Shown here: positions 18,888-27,221 of the stretch, piece by piece | Position numbering within the stretch: position 1 is the first letter of the stretch | Layout: every line of letters begins with the position of its first letter | NCBI GenBank assembly: GCA_910577045.1 | Contig: CAJTLB010000003.1 | Coordinates: 191,009-255,008, forward strand | Direction: 5' to 3' | Source of the DNA: an uncultured Lachnospiraceae bacterium | GTDB lineage: Bacteria > Bacillota > Clostridia > Lachnospirales > Lachnospiraceae | DNA length: 64,000 nucleotides | Position numbers and translations under genes: made by a program | The notes under the pieces: generated by a model | Database searches by the model: none | Seen by the model: the letters and a program-made list of their open reading frames with translations, nothing else | What the model was told of the DNA's origin: nothing

Positions 18888-20007
18888 CAAAAGAGAATAT
18901 TGTGGATGGGCAGAAGAAATATACCAAAAAATCTGCGTTAAGATGAAGGCCCAGGCGCAACGGGTAGGCACAGATATTCCTTATATACCAGAGAACGGGC
19001 GTTATAAGGATATGGGAAACGAAGGGATCCACTGGTGGACAAATGGGTTTTGGCCGGGAATACTTTGGCAGATGTACCATGCTACGAATGAGGAATTTTA
19101 TAAGGAGACAGCAAGAGGGGTAGAAAAACGTCTGGATCAGGCGTTAAACCATTATTCAGGGCTAGACCATGACGTTGGGTTTATTTGGCTCCATGCCTCT
19201 GTTGCAGATTATCGTCTGACAGGGGATGAGGAGGCAAAAGAGAGAGGGTTAAAGGCAGCTGGTGTGCTGGCAAGCCGCTATAACCCGGCTGGGCAATATC
19301 TTTCTGCATGGAATGGGAACCGTCCAGGCCATATGATTATTGATTGTCTTATGAATACGCCATTGTTGTATTGGGCGTCTAGGGAGACAGAGGACCCGAG
19401 GTTTGCCTTAATTGCGGAGAGGCATACAGATACCGCATTAAAATATATTGTTAGGGAAGATGGTTCTTGCAACCATATTGTAATTTTAGATCCAGTTACT
19501 GGGGAATTTACGGATAATCCCGGCGGGCAAGGCTATGGAAAAGGTTCTTCTTGGTCAAGAGGGCAAGCATGGGCGGTTTACGGTTTTGTGCTGGGGTATA
19601 AATATACTGGAAAAATAGAATATCTGGAGGCATCAAAACGGGTAGCCCATTATTTTCTAGCAAATGCAGCTATTACAGATTATGTGCCACTCCTAGATTT
19701 CCGTGCACCAAAAGAGCCAGTATATTATGATACGACAGCAGGCGCAATAGCGGCATGTGGCCTTTTAGCGCTGGCAGAGGTTGTGGATATTTTTGAAAAA
19801 AGGTTATATGCAGAAGGGGCATTAAAGATTCTGAAAGCAATAGAGAAAAAACATTGTAATTGGAATCCAGAGGAAGATTCTATTGTGGATTTTGGCTCAG
19901 CAAAATACCATAGGGAAGAAGATAGGGAAGTACCTATTATTTATGGGGATTATTTCTTTATAGAAGGAATATTGCGCCTATTAGAAAAAAGTTTTTTGAT
20001 TTGGTAG
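18874..20007 (+). CDS. GH88 unsaturated glucuronyl/galacturonyl hydrolase
   Basis: 377 residues. Motifs of GH88 are complete: EGIHWWTNGFWPGILWQMY near residue 50, LDHDVGFIW with the first catalytic Asp, IIDCLMNTPLLYWAS with the second Asp, and SSWSRGQAWAVYGF. The family hydrates and releases the unsaturated uronic acid left at the non-reducing end by lyases; beside PL26 and PL11 it would act on unsaturated rhamnogalacturonan disaccharides. Cytoplasmic (no signal). The ATG follows AAAGGAG within the preceding gene. High confidence in family, substrate inferred from context. Confidence 0.92.
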   Translation: MEKLDKREYCGWAEEIYQKICVKMKAQAQRVGTDIPYIPENGRYKDMGNEGIHWWTNGFWPGILWQMYHATNEEFYKETARGVEKRLDQALNHYSGLDHDVGFIWLHASVADYRLTGDEEAKERGLKAAGVLASRYNPAGQYLSAWNGNRPGHMIIDCLMNTPLLYWASRETEDPRFALIAERHTDTALKYIVREDGSCNHIVILDPVTGEFTDNPGGQGYGKGSSWSRGQAWAVYGFVLGYKYTGKIEYLEASKRVAHYFLANAAITDYVPLLDFRAPKEPVYYDTTAGAIAACGLLALAEVVDIFEKRLYAEGALKILKAIEKKHCNWNPEEDSIVDFGSAKYHREEDREVPIIYGDYFFIEGILRLLEKSFLIW

Positions 20008-20023
20008 GAAGGGGAAGAATGGA

Positions 20024-20731
20024 ATGGATATAAAAGAAGTACAGCAAAAAAAAGCAGGAGGAGACTTGGTTTTAATCTATGAAAATAAATTAACTTCAAA
20101 AGAAGATATTAAAGATTTTATATTAGAAGGAGAAGCAGCGATTACTTTTCCACAGGGTAGGATGCGTTTGGAAAATAAATTAGCGGCAGAGGAAGGGCAA
20201 AAGGCAAATTATGTTTTATGGTGCCCAGAGGAATTCCCTTCTGATATTATGATTACTTGGGATTTTTACCCAATAAGGGAACCAGGGCTTTGTATGATGT
20301 TTTTTGCTGCAAAGGGAAAAGAAGGGAAAGATATTTTTGACAGTTCCTTACAAAAACGTACAGGGGAGTATATCCAATACCACCATGGGGATATTAATGC
20401 TTTCCATGTTTCTTATTTCCGCCGTAAGGAGCCAGATGAAAGAGGGTTCCATACTTGTAATTTAAGAAAAAGCTATGGGTTTTACCTAACCTCCCAAGGA
20501 GGAGACCCAATCCCTGACGTGGCGGATGCAAAACCTCCTTACCATATTGCAGTTATCAAAAAAGGAAATATTGTTATTTTTATGATTGATGAATTGGAAG
20601 TATTCCGGTTTGAGGATAACGGAGAAAGCTATGGGCCATTATTAGAAGGTGGAAAAATAGGGTTCCGCCAACTTGCGCCATTTATTGGAGAATATGCAAA
20701 TTTAAAGGTATTTCAACTAAACGCAGAATAA
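20024..20731 (+). CDS. DUF1961 family protein (YesU-like)
   Basis: 235 residues, compact beta-sandwich composition without membrane segments. Phrases VLWCPEEFPSDIMITWDFYP, MFFAAKGKEGKDIFD and YHHGDINAFHVSYFRR match DUF1961, whose Bacillus subtilis member YesU lies in the rhamnogalacturonan yes cluster. The overall fold class is concanavalin-like lectin/glucanase. Function is not established; position between GH88 and PL11 suggests a role in trimming or binding rhamnogalacturonan fragments. AGGAAGGGG lies before the ATG. Confidence 0.85.
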   Translation: MDIKEVQQKKAGGDLVLIYENKLTSKEDIKDFILEGEAAITFPQGRMRLENKLAAEEGQKANYVLWCPEEFPSDIMITWDFYPIREPGLCMMFFAAKGKEGKDIFDSSLQKRTGEYIQYHHGDINAFHVSYFRRKEPDERGFHTCNLRKSYGFYLTSQGGDPIPDVADAKPPYHIAVIKKGNIVIFMIDELEVFRFEDNGESYGPLLEGGKIGFRQLAPFIGEYANLKVFQLNAE

Positions 20732-20734
20732 ATA

Positions 20735-20746
20735 GTGTGGTATAAT
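20735..20746 (+). promoter_or_regulatory. Possible internal promoter before PL11 gene
   Basis: TGGTATAAT, an extended -10 element, ends at 20746, 33 bases before the PL11 ATG. No good -35 is seen, so this is only a candidate for extra expression of the last gene. Confidence 0.3.
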
Positions 20747-20778
20747 ATAAAAAATGGCATAGCGAAGGAGGTAGAAAG

Positions 20779-23208
20779 ATGAAACCGAAAGTTAGGATTG
20801 AAAAAGTGGAGGATATGCAGATTGCCATTGCCTGGGAAATAGTGGAAGGGGCAGAAAAATATTATGTATACTGGTCAGACAGAGATACCAAGCAAATGGC
20901 ATATAAAATGGTGGCAGAAACACAAGAAACAAGTTATTGCCTAAAGCGGAGCTCCCATATTCCTCATTATTTTAAGGTAACTGCTATAGTAGGCGGAAAA
21001 GAAACAGAGCCTAGTGATATTGTGGTGTCTCCAGTAAAAAGAAAGCTGCGTCCGCAAAGGGAAAAAATTTCTAGAGGATTAATTGCCGTTAAAGCAAAAA
21101 CAGGGATTTTCCTTGGCTGGCGGTTAATGGCAGATGAAGTAGATGGATATTCTGAAACAGGGGTAACAGGTGCTATATTTAAAGTTTATCGGGATGGAAA
21201 GGAGATTGCAACAGTTACTTCTAGTACCAATTATTTGGATACAGAAGGGACAGAAACTTCTAGTTATCAGGTGGCAGCCATAGTTAATGGGAAGGAAGAA
21301 GAGCCATGTAAAAGTGTAAGCGCATGGAAAAGTGGGGAAAATTATATTGATATTCCGCTTCAAATCCCAGATCCGGGGCTGACTCCTGTAAAAGAGGCAT
21401 ATACTTACCAAGCGAATGATATGAGTGTGGCGGACGTAGACGGGGATGGGGAATATGAGTATATTTTAAAATGGGATCCAACCAATTCCCATGATGTTTC
21501 CCACAAAGGATATACAGGGCATTGTTTTATTGACTGTTATAAATTAGATGGAAGGCTGTTATGGCGCTTGGATATGGGTGTTAATATCCGTGCTGGTGCA
21601 CATTATACGCAATTTATGGTGTATGATTTTAATGGAGATGGCAAGGCAGAGATGGCAGTAAAATCTGCGCCAGGCACCCGTATGACGACTTATCTGCCAA
21701 ATGGCAAGGTAAAAGAGGAATTTTATATTACGCTTCCAAAAGAAGATATAGAAAAAGGCGTAACCCATAAAGACAATTATGTTTGTTCAAAAGAAGACTA
21801 TTATCAACATATGGTAAAACGGTTTATGGGCTGGCAGGAAGAACCAGAAGTAAAAGCTGGGAACTGGTATAATACATTAGAAGAGTGTTTTGGGATGGAA
21901 AAGAAATATTCATATCCGCTGAAACAAAAAGATGCAGAAGAACTAGCAGATTATTTTATCCATGAGTATGCGCCAAAGAGAAGCCCAAAGAACGAATTAG
22001 ATAAATTTGAGGGATTTATTTATGAAGGCCCAGAGTATTTAACAATGTTTGCTGGAGACGGTCAGGAGTTAGATACGATTCCATTTAAGTTTGGCAGGGT
22101 GGATGATGGGCTGATGTGGGGAGATTATGCTACAAAGCGGATTGAGCCATGTAACCGTGTAGACCGTTTCCTTTCAGGTGTTGCCTACTTAGACGGGGAA
22201 CATCCATATTTAATTGTATGCCGTGGGTATTATACCCGCACTACTATTGTGGCATATGACTTCCTTACAGGGCATTTCCATGAGCATTTTTCTATAGATA
22301 GTGGCTTTGTGCCAATGAAGAACCCATTTGGGGATAACCCTCATGCAGCGCAAGGGACAGACCCAGTATATGGGAAGCTTGCTGGGCAGGGGAACCACAG
22401 CCTTTCTACAGCAGATGTAGATGGAGATGGATGCCAAGAAATTATTTATGGTGCTGCGGTTATTGACCATGATGGAAGTTTGCTATATTCTAGCTATGAT
22501 TATTTGCCAGATGGAAGATATGCGAAACTAGGGCATGGGGACGCTATGCATGTGGCAAAAATTGATCCTGATAAGCCAGGCATGGAGATTTTTAATGTGT
22601 TTGAAGGTGCTACAGAGGCTCCATATGGCTATGCGTTGCGTGATGCAGAAACTGGGAAGGTTATTTTTGGAAAATATGCAGAACGTGATTTGGGGCGTTG
22701 TATGATAGGGGATATTAACCCAAATGTACGAGGACTCCAGGTTTGGGCTGAGAATACAGTATTTAATTGTAAAGGAGAAGTGCTTGCAGATAAACCGCTT
22801 GGTACAAACCAAAGTATCCGGTGGGCAGCCGATTTATCTACACAGATATTAGATGGCGTAGATTATGTACATGGAATCCATTTAGGCATTATTAATGATA
22901 ATACCCATGGGGAGATCTTAGCACCCGAAGGAATGGCAACAAATAATGGGACTAAGGGGAACGCCTGTCTAATAGCGGATATTTTTGGGGATTTCCGTGA
23001 AGAACTGGTACTTAGGAAAGCAGATAATACAGCTATCCGTATTTATACCAATATCGATCTTACAGAACATAAACTGTTTACTTTAATGCACGATATCCAG
23101 TATAGGACAGGGATTGCTTGGCAAAATAATTGCTATAACCAACCTTGTTATACTAGCTTCTATTATGCAGGGGATATGGAATGGAAGACAGTTTGGGAAA
23201 GTATTTAG
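20779..23208 (+). CDS. Rhamnogalacturonan lyase, PL11 family (YesW/YesX-like)
   Basis: 809 residues. An N-terminal region of about 200 residues resembles fibronectin-III/beta-sandwich modules, followed by the eight-bladed propeller of PL11: VADVDGDGEYEYILKWDPTN, VYDFNGDGKAEMAVKSAPGT, SLSTADVDGDGCQEIIYGA and LGRCMIGDINPNVRG, with calcium-binding DxDGDG motifs. YesW-type enzymes are endo- and YesX-type exo-lyases of rhamnogalacturonan-I. No signal peptide is seen, unlike secreted YesW, so an intracellular exo-type role is more likely. GAAGGAGG lies before the ATG. Last gene of the operon; an inverted repeat follows. Confidence 0.93.
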   Translation: MKPKVRIEKVEDMQIAIAWEIVEGAEKYYVYWSDRDTKQMAYKMVAETQETSYCLKRSSHIPHYFKVTAIVGGKETEPSDIVVSPVKRKLRPQREKISRGLIAVKAKTGIFLGWRLMADEVDGYSETGVTGAIFKVYRDGKEIATVTSSTNYLDTEGTETSSYQVAAIVNGKEEEPCKSVSAWKSGENYIDIPLQIPDPGLTPVKEAYTYQANDMSVADVDGDGEYEYILKWDPTNSHDVSHKGYTGHCFIDCYKLDGRLLWRLDMGVNIRAGAHYTQFMVYDFNGDGKAEMAVKSAPGTRMTTYLPNGKVKEEFYITLPKEDIEKGVTHKDNYVCSKEDYYQHMVKRFMGWQEEPEVKAGNWYNTLEECFGMEKKYSYPLKQKDAEELADYFIHEYAPKRSPKNELDKFEGFIYEGPEYLTMFAGDGQELDTIPFKFGRVDDGLMWGDYATKRIEPCNRVDRFLSGVAYLDGEHPYLIVCRGYYTRTTIVAYDFLTGHFHEHFSIDSGFVPMKNPFGDNPHAAQGTDPVYGKLAGQGNHSLSTADVDGDGCQEIIYGAAVIDHDGSLLYSSYDYLPDGRYAKLGHGDAMHVAKIDPDKPGMEIFNVFEGATEAPYGYALRDAETGKVIFGKYAERDLGRCMIGDINPNVRGLQVWAENTVFNCKGEVLADKPLGTNQSIRWAADLSTQILDGVDYVHGIHLGIINDNTHGEILAPEGMATNNGTKGNACLIADIFGDFREELVLRKADNTAIRIYTNIDLTEHKLFTLMHDIQYRTGIAWQNNCYNQPCYTSFYYAGDMEWKTVWESI

Positions 23209-23270
23209 GTAAGGTTTAAAATAATAAAGTAGGTTGTGGGATATTTATAATTTGAAATTAGGAAGATAGA

Positions 23271-23363
23271 GGGGCTGTTGCAAAAAACAATGCTTCTACA
23301 ATACAGAATAGGCTATATTATTTGATATATTGTAAAAGATTGTTGTTTTGTAATAGCTCTTTG
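23271..23363. repeat. Long imperfect inverted repeat, MITE- or terminator-like
   Basis: Arms of about 33 bases (23271-23303 and 23328-23363) pair imperfectly: GGGGCTGTTGCAAAA on the left faces TTTTGTAATAGCTCT on the right, and both inner ends reach CTACAATA/TATTGTA. The spacer is about 24 bases. It sits exactly between the pectin operon end and a beheaded restriction gene, so it is either the operon terminator or a small non-autonomous element whose insertion accompanied the truncation. Confidence 0.55.
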
Positions 23364-23389
23364 TCTGTAAAGATAAAATAATTATATAA

Positions 23390-23773
23390 ATTATAGAAGC
23401 GACATTAGCAGATGGTTCTAATCAGCGTAGAATGGAGATGGAACCAGTATCAAGGCATTTGGGAGAATATTGTTTAATGTATCCAGAAGTAGAGGCTTAT
23501 TGTATATTTATAACAACTTCCCTTAATGTAAATGTTATATCAGATTTTAGAGCAAGAAGATTTATGGAATATTATAATACAGTTGGCACAGAGTATATAA
23601 TAGGTATGAAAATATTGCCAATGCAGACATCAGAATTAAAGAAAATATTAGAATTTGATATTAAGTATCCAGAGATTTATAGAATATTGGACAAAGCTTA
23701 TAATAGTACAGAACCACCAAAAGAGTGGTATGAGAAGAATATAGTAAAAGAAACAAGTTGTTGGCAAATATAA
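23390..23773 (+). pseudogene. C-terminal fragment of an AlwI-type type II restriction endonuclease
   Basis: The frame is open from a stop at 23387 and reads EATLADGSNQRRMEMEPVSR, then HLGEY. This is the catalytic core and downstream segment seen in AlwI/BspD6I/PleI-type nucleases (E-A/V-T-L..G..Q....EPV.RH). The following WYEKN near the end also fits. A 113-residue ORF can be counted from ATG 23432, but it begins after the ExT half of the active site, so the enzyme lacks its DNA-recognition part and part of the catalytic site. No methyltransferase is nearby. It is most probably a dead remnant of a restriction system. Confidence 0.7.
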
Positions 23774-23866
23774 AATTATAAAAGTAGAAATAAAAGTTTT
23801 GATTCAATTTATTTCTAATAAGAACAGTACATTTTTTAGGATGAGAATACGAAGGGTAGAATAAAA

Positions 23867-25645
23867 ATGAGGACAATTAACGCGTTTAAGTTTGTTTTAA
23901 GGTTTGCTTGGAAAAATAACAAATGGTATGTTATTACAATTGCTTTTGCAAAGATAATAGAAGCAATAGGGATTTTGGCAGAAATATATATTCCTAAGTT
24001 AATTATTGATGGGCTAATTGAAAAAAGGGATTATACGGAGATTCTAATATTAATTGGGATTTTCTGTATTATTTTATTTATGGTAGGGCAGATAGCAATA
24101 TGGACAGGCTGTAAGATATGGACTATGCAGTTTAAATTACAAAAGAAGCTGATTAGCCTGGTTATGCAAAAAACAGCTAGGATTGATTATGAGTATTTAG
24201 AAAACCCTGAAATACTTGATATGAAGAAAAAAGCCGAACAAAGTTATCTGGGAAATGCGTCAGAAGAATTTTTTGGCGTTATAAAATATTTCTTTTCAAT
24301 TGCTACTAAAATTGCAACTATAGTGGGAATTATTGCCCTGCTTTTTAGTCTAGGTTTTATTCCTGTTTTTATTTTAACAATAATTGTTATTCTTAACTGC
24401 TGGTTAAAAGCGAAAAACATTAAGAGGAATTTTAAGCTAGAAGAGGAGAGTATCCCATATGAAAGAAGATGGCAGTATTTTCGTGATTTGCCGTTAAATT
24501 TAAAGGCGATTAAAGAAATAAAATGTTTTAACCTATCTTTATGGGTAGTAGGGAAGTTTGAAAATATAACAGATATTACAACTGGTTACTATGGAAGATC
24601 CTTTACTAATACAGCTAAAACAGATGCACTCTGCCAAATATCAGTTATGGTTAAAAATTTATTTTCTTATGGCTATGTTTCTTTCCTTGTTTGTAAGGCG
24701 CGTATTTCTATTGGAAGCTATACCATGTATTTATCTGCAATTAATAAGTATTCTTCTGTATTACAGGAAATATTAGAAAATATATTAAAGTTTTCCCATG
24801 TAGGGTTATATATTGAGTATTTGGATAAGTATTTAAAATTGCCAGAACATATTCTTAGAAATGGGGAACGCCGTATTACTTTAAATGAACAGGGGTTTGA
24901 TATAGAGTTTAAAAATGTGTCTTTCCGTTATGCAAATAATGAACATTATGCTTTAAAAAATATAAATTTAAAGATACATAACCAAGAACATATTTCTATT
25001 GTTGGTGAAAATGGGGCAGGAAAAACAACATTAATCAAACTATTGTGTAGGCTTTATCTTCCAACAGAAGGGGTTATTACATTAAATGGGATTGATATAC
25101 AAGAGTATGCCTTAGAAGAATATATCAGTATAATTGCGCCTGTGTTCCAAGATTTCCATTTATTTTCAATGAGTGTAAAAGAGAATATAGCATTAGATAG
25201 AGAGTTTGATGAGCAAAGGGCAAACCAGAGTTTCCAGTTAGCAGCTCTTGGCTATATGCCAGAAAAATACCAAGATTTTTATAATAGAGAAGTAACAAAA
25301 TTATTTGCTGAGGATGGGTTAAACCTATCTGGTGGGGAGCAGCAGAAATTTTCGATAGCACGTTCTCTTTATTGTAAGGATAGGTATATTGTTATATTAG
25401 ATGAGCCAACAGCAGCATTAGATCCTCGGTCAGAGGCAGAAATTTATCAAACAATTGACAAATTGGTTGGCGGTAAAATGTCAATTTTTATATCACATAG
25501 ATTATCTAGCTGCCGTTTTTGTGACCGTGTAGTAGTGCTTTCAAAAGGTGAATTAGTAGAGGTGGGTACACATGAAGAATTAATGGATAAAAAGGGAATG
25601 TATTATGAGTTATTTGAGTTACAAGCAAAAAACTATAGGGATTAA
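23867..25645 (+). CDS. MsbA/LmrA-type ABC exporter half-transporter, orphan
   Basis: 592 residues. Six membrane segments fill residues 1-310; the ATPase domain follows with Walker A GENGAGKTT, Q-loop FQDFHLF, signature LSGGEQQKF, Walker B IVILDEPTAALD and H-loop FISHRLSS. It would form a homodimer exporting a lipid, drug or peptide. There is no peptidase domain, precursor peptide or second half-transporter beside it. Composition is more AT-rich than the pectin genes, and it is flanked on both sides by mobile-element debris, so horizontal origin is plausible. Confidence 0.9.
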   Translation: MRTINAFKFVLRFAWKNNKWYVITIAFAKIIEAIGILAEIYIPKLIIDGLIEKRDYTEILILIGIFCIILFMVGQIAIWTGCKIWTMQFKLQKKLISLVMQKTARIDYEYLENPEILDMKKKAEQSYLGNASEEFFGVIKYFFSIATKIATIVGIIALLFSLGFIPVFILTIIVILNCWLKAKNIKRNFKLEEESIPYERRWQYFRDLPLNLKAIKEIKCFNLSLWVVGKFENITDITTGYYGRSFTNTAKTDALCQISVMVKNLFSYGYVSFLVCKARISIGSYTMYLSAINKYSSVLQEILENILKFSHVGLYIEYLDKYLKLPEHILRNGERRITLNEQGFDIEFKNVSFRYANNEHYALKNINLKIHNQEHISIVGENGAGKTTLIKLLCRLYLPTEGVITLNGIDIQEYALEEYISIIAPVFQDFHLFSMSVKENIALDREFDEQRANQSFQLAALGYMPEKYQDFYNREVTKLFAEDGLNLSGGEQQKFSIARSLYCKDRYIVILDEPTAALDPRSEAEIYQTIDKLVGGKMSIFISHRLSSCRFCDRVVVLSKGELVEVGTHEELMDKKGMYYELFELQAKNYRD

Positions 25646-25670
25646 TTTTAACTCTTTGTAGCAAGAAGTC

Positions 25671-25689
25671 CCCCACTTCTAAAGTGGGG
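25671..25689. repeat. CCCCACTT hairpin resembling an IS200/IS605 end, or terminator
   Basis: A perfect 8-bp stem CCCCACTT/AAGTGGGG with a 3-base loop, preceded by GAAGTC. Similar CCCCCACTT..AAGTGGGGG hairpins with this flank occur at the right end of IS605-type (TnpB) elements. No tnpA or tnpB is present, and no T tract follows, so a remnant end is somewhat more likely than a terminator. Confidence 0.4.
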
Positions 25690-25935
25690 TATGAATTGTG
25701 TCCCACTACGCCTCTTGGCAAATAGAAAATAATATATTACAATAAAATCAGTCGAAAAACAAGAAAGACTGATACAAAAATTATGGAAAGAATATTTTTG
25801 GAGTCAAAGTTTTTGCTTACTGCACCACTTCACAGTATGCCACCCACGCAAGGTGAGCCACACGAATATTATAGCACTGTCCGGCTCTGTCTTGCAAGCG
25901 GTTTGTGGATAAAATCGAAAGGACAGGATAACAGA

Positions 25936-26130
25936 ATGGGAAAGATTTTGGAAGCATTTTTGACCGACCAGCTTCGTGTAGATAGCGGAACGGAACGGCA
26001 AACTCCTGAACACCAAGCGCTCTGCGAAAAAGGTGGCGAACTTCAAGACCAGTTAGCTGAAACACATGATTTTGAGGGATATTCAGAGTGGAAATTATTA
26101 AATCTCAAATTCACACTTATTTTGTCTTGA
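25936..26130 (+). pseudogene. Small mobile-element accessory protein, possibly degraded (DUF6809-like?)
   Basis: 64 codons starting MGKILEAFLTDQLRVDSGTE, with GGELQDQLAETHDFEGYSEW near the end. The length pattern and phrase recall small accessory proteins of conjugative elements (DUF6809 type), but the family is not certain. The frame stops at 26130, and a continuation in another frame (DDNVLLMLGNFRIGKNQIEYP) suggests a frameshift. The frame is open upstream to 25783, though the residues there do not look like protein. Confidence 0.3.
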
Positions 26131-26342
26131 TGGCACAGACGATAATGTCCTTTTAATGCTGGGAAATTTTCGCATAGGGAAAAATCAGATTGAATATCCT
26201 GTCGAATTATGGTAGTATTTTTTTGGGAATACCAAGATGGTAGGCGGTTAGCCCTCTGCGGAGGGACGTGACCCTCCGATTACAATGTATCTTCGATACA
26301 TAGAAACCCGCAAGGGAATCTGAGAAAGGAGGGCTGATGCGA

Positions 26343-26447
26343 ATGTTGACGATAGAAGGGTTGATTTCAGTGCTTGGTTTATGTCTGACCTGTTTCGGTC
26401 TCGGATACGCCATCGGTAGCAAAGATAATAACAAAACACAAAAATAG
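26343..26447 (+). CDS. Holin-like small membrane toxin (type I toxin-antitoxin type)
   Basis: 34 residues: MLTIEGLISVLGLCLTCFGL and a charged tail SKDNNKTQK. One membrane helix (about residues 4-26) with a basic end is typical of Fst/TxpA/holin-like toxins. AAAGGAGGG lies 10 bases upstream; an ATG two codons earlier (26337) is also in frame but only 4 bases from that site. The hairpin directly after the stop and the following CCTGGTGGGC-containing stretch match the layout of par/Fst-like loci with an antisense RNA. It lies in a zone of mobile-element relics, where such plasmid- or prophage-derived cassettes are common. Confidence 0.6.
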   Translation: MLTIEGLISVLGLCLTCFGLGYAIGSKDNNKTQK

Positions 26448-26545
26448 CCGCCCACCCGACCAAAGGTTACGGCTATTTTGTGACTAAATAATCGGGCTAA
26501 CCGTCTATCGGTAGCTCCTGGTGGGCATCTGTTGATGCAGATGTC
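26437..26545 (-). ncRNA. Likely antisense antitoxin RNA/terminator region of holin-like toxin
   Basis: Just after the toxin stop lies a strong hairpin, AAAATAGCCG/CGGCTATTTT, followed by GGGCTAACC..GGTAGCTCCTGGTGGGC and a second hairpin GGGCATCTG/CAGATGTCC. This arrangement resembles the shared terminator and antisense RNA of Fst/par-type systems. Strand and ends of the RNA are inferred; a promoter was not identified. Confidence 0.35.
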
Positions 26546-26633
26546 CTTCTTTATGTTCAATATACCACAATTTCTAAAGTGCCGCAAGCATTTTTTAGCG
26601 GTTATCCGATTTGTTCCCCTTTTTCTTTTCCCT

Positions 26634-26768
26634 TCATTTGTAGACATTAAACTGGTTCTTACACTTCTGGTTGCAAAATTTATTCCCCTTCCGGCTTGCA
26701 ACAAAGGATTTTTTACAATGCTTGCATATACGCATATTACTGTCCTTGTCCGTGAGTCTATAAGGAAT
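26634..26768 (-). pseudogene. C-terminal zinc-finger relic (DUF6076-like)
   Basis: On the minus strand the frame reads MRICKHCKKSFVASRKGNKF followed by CNQKCKNQFNVYK and stop. The C-x2-C...C-x3-C finger with CKNQFNVYK is the C-terminal signature of DUF6076-type proteins found on Clostridia mobile elements. Only about 44 residues remain, with a stop just upstream, so this is a fragment. Confidence 0.5.
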
Positions 26769-26956
26769 TTAATACGTCAAAGAGCGAGAATCTTGAATAT
26801 CAGGCGGCTTGTGTGGAGTATGAGAAAATCTACGAAGAAAAAGTGGCAAATTCCATGAGTATCAGAGATAGGCTTAGGCAGAAAGAGCAGATAGTAAAAG
26901 AAAGAGAAGCGAACAGGGAGCATTGGTCAAAACAGAAAGACATAGGAGCAAGATAG
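26756..26956 (+). pseudogene. Coiled-coil C-terminal relic of a mobilisation-type protein
   Basis: An open stretch without start reads NLEYQAACVEYEKIYEEKVA, then SMSIRDRLRQKEQIVKERE and ends KDIGAR. Charged coiled-coil composition and the SIRDRLR motif recall C-termini of relaxase/mobilisation proteins. It overlaps the divergent DUF6076-like relic and is not a full gene. Confidence 0.3.
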
Positions 26957-27221
26957 CAAAAATGGGCGGATAATATATTGCTATCTGTCCAGCATATTTT
27001 GTATTTATTAGAGCGAGTGTGAAAGTGTAAATTTGTTGTATGGCAGTATAAGGTGGCTTCGAAATGATATATGATTAAATCGGTAAAAATTTTATGGATA
27101 AAGGGTAAAAGGATAAATCGAAATTGCCTTTTCATATTTTGAGTGATATAGTAAAAGCGGTGGATGCACTTGACTTAAGTAGGAGCAATGAATTTTATCA
27201 ATAAGAAATGCAGGTGTTTGT

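Noticed and set aside
23867..25645. Bacteriocin exporter system
   Set aside because: No peptidase domain, precursor peptide or modification enzyme was found nearby.
26470..26545. tRNA-like sequence after the toxin gene
   Set aside because: GGTAGCTCCTGGTGGGC suggested a D-arm, but no cloverleaf can be drawn; it fits the toxin-antitoxin tail better.
26207..26704. 165-residue minus-strand ORF
   Set aside because: Covers the toxin and a relic in other frames; its residues show no known family, while the frame with the CKHC zinc-finger does.
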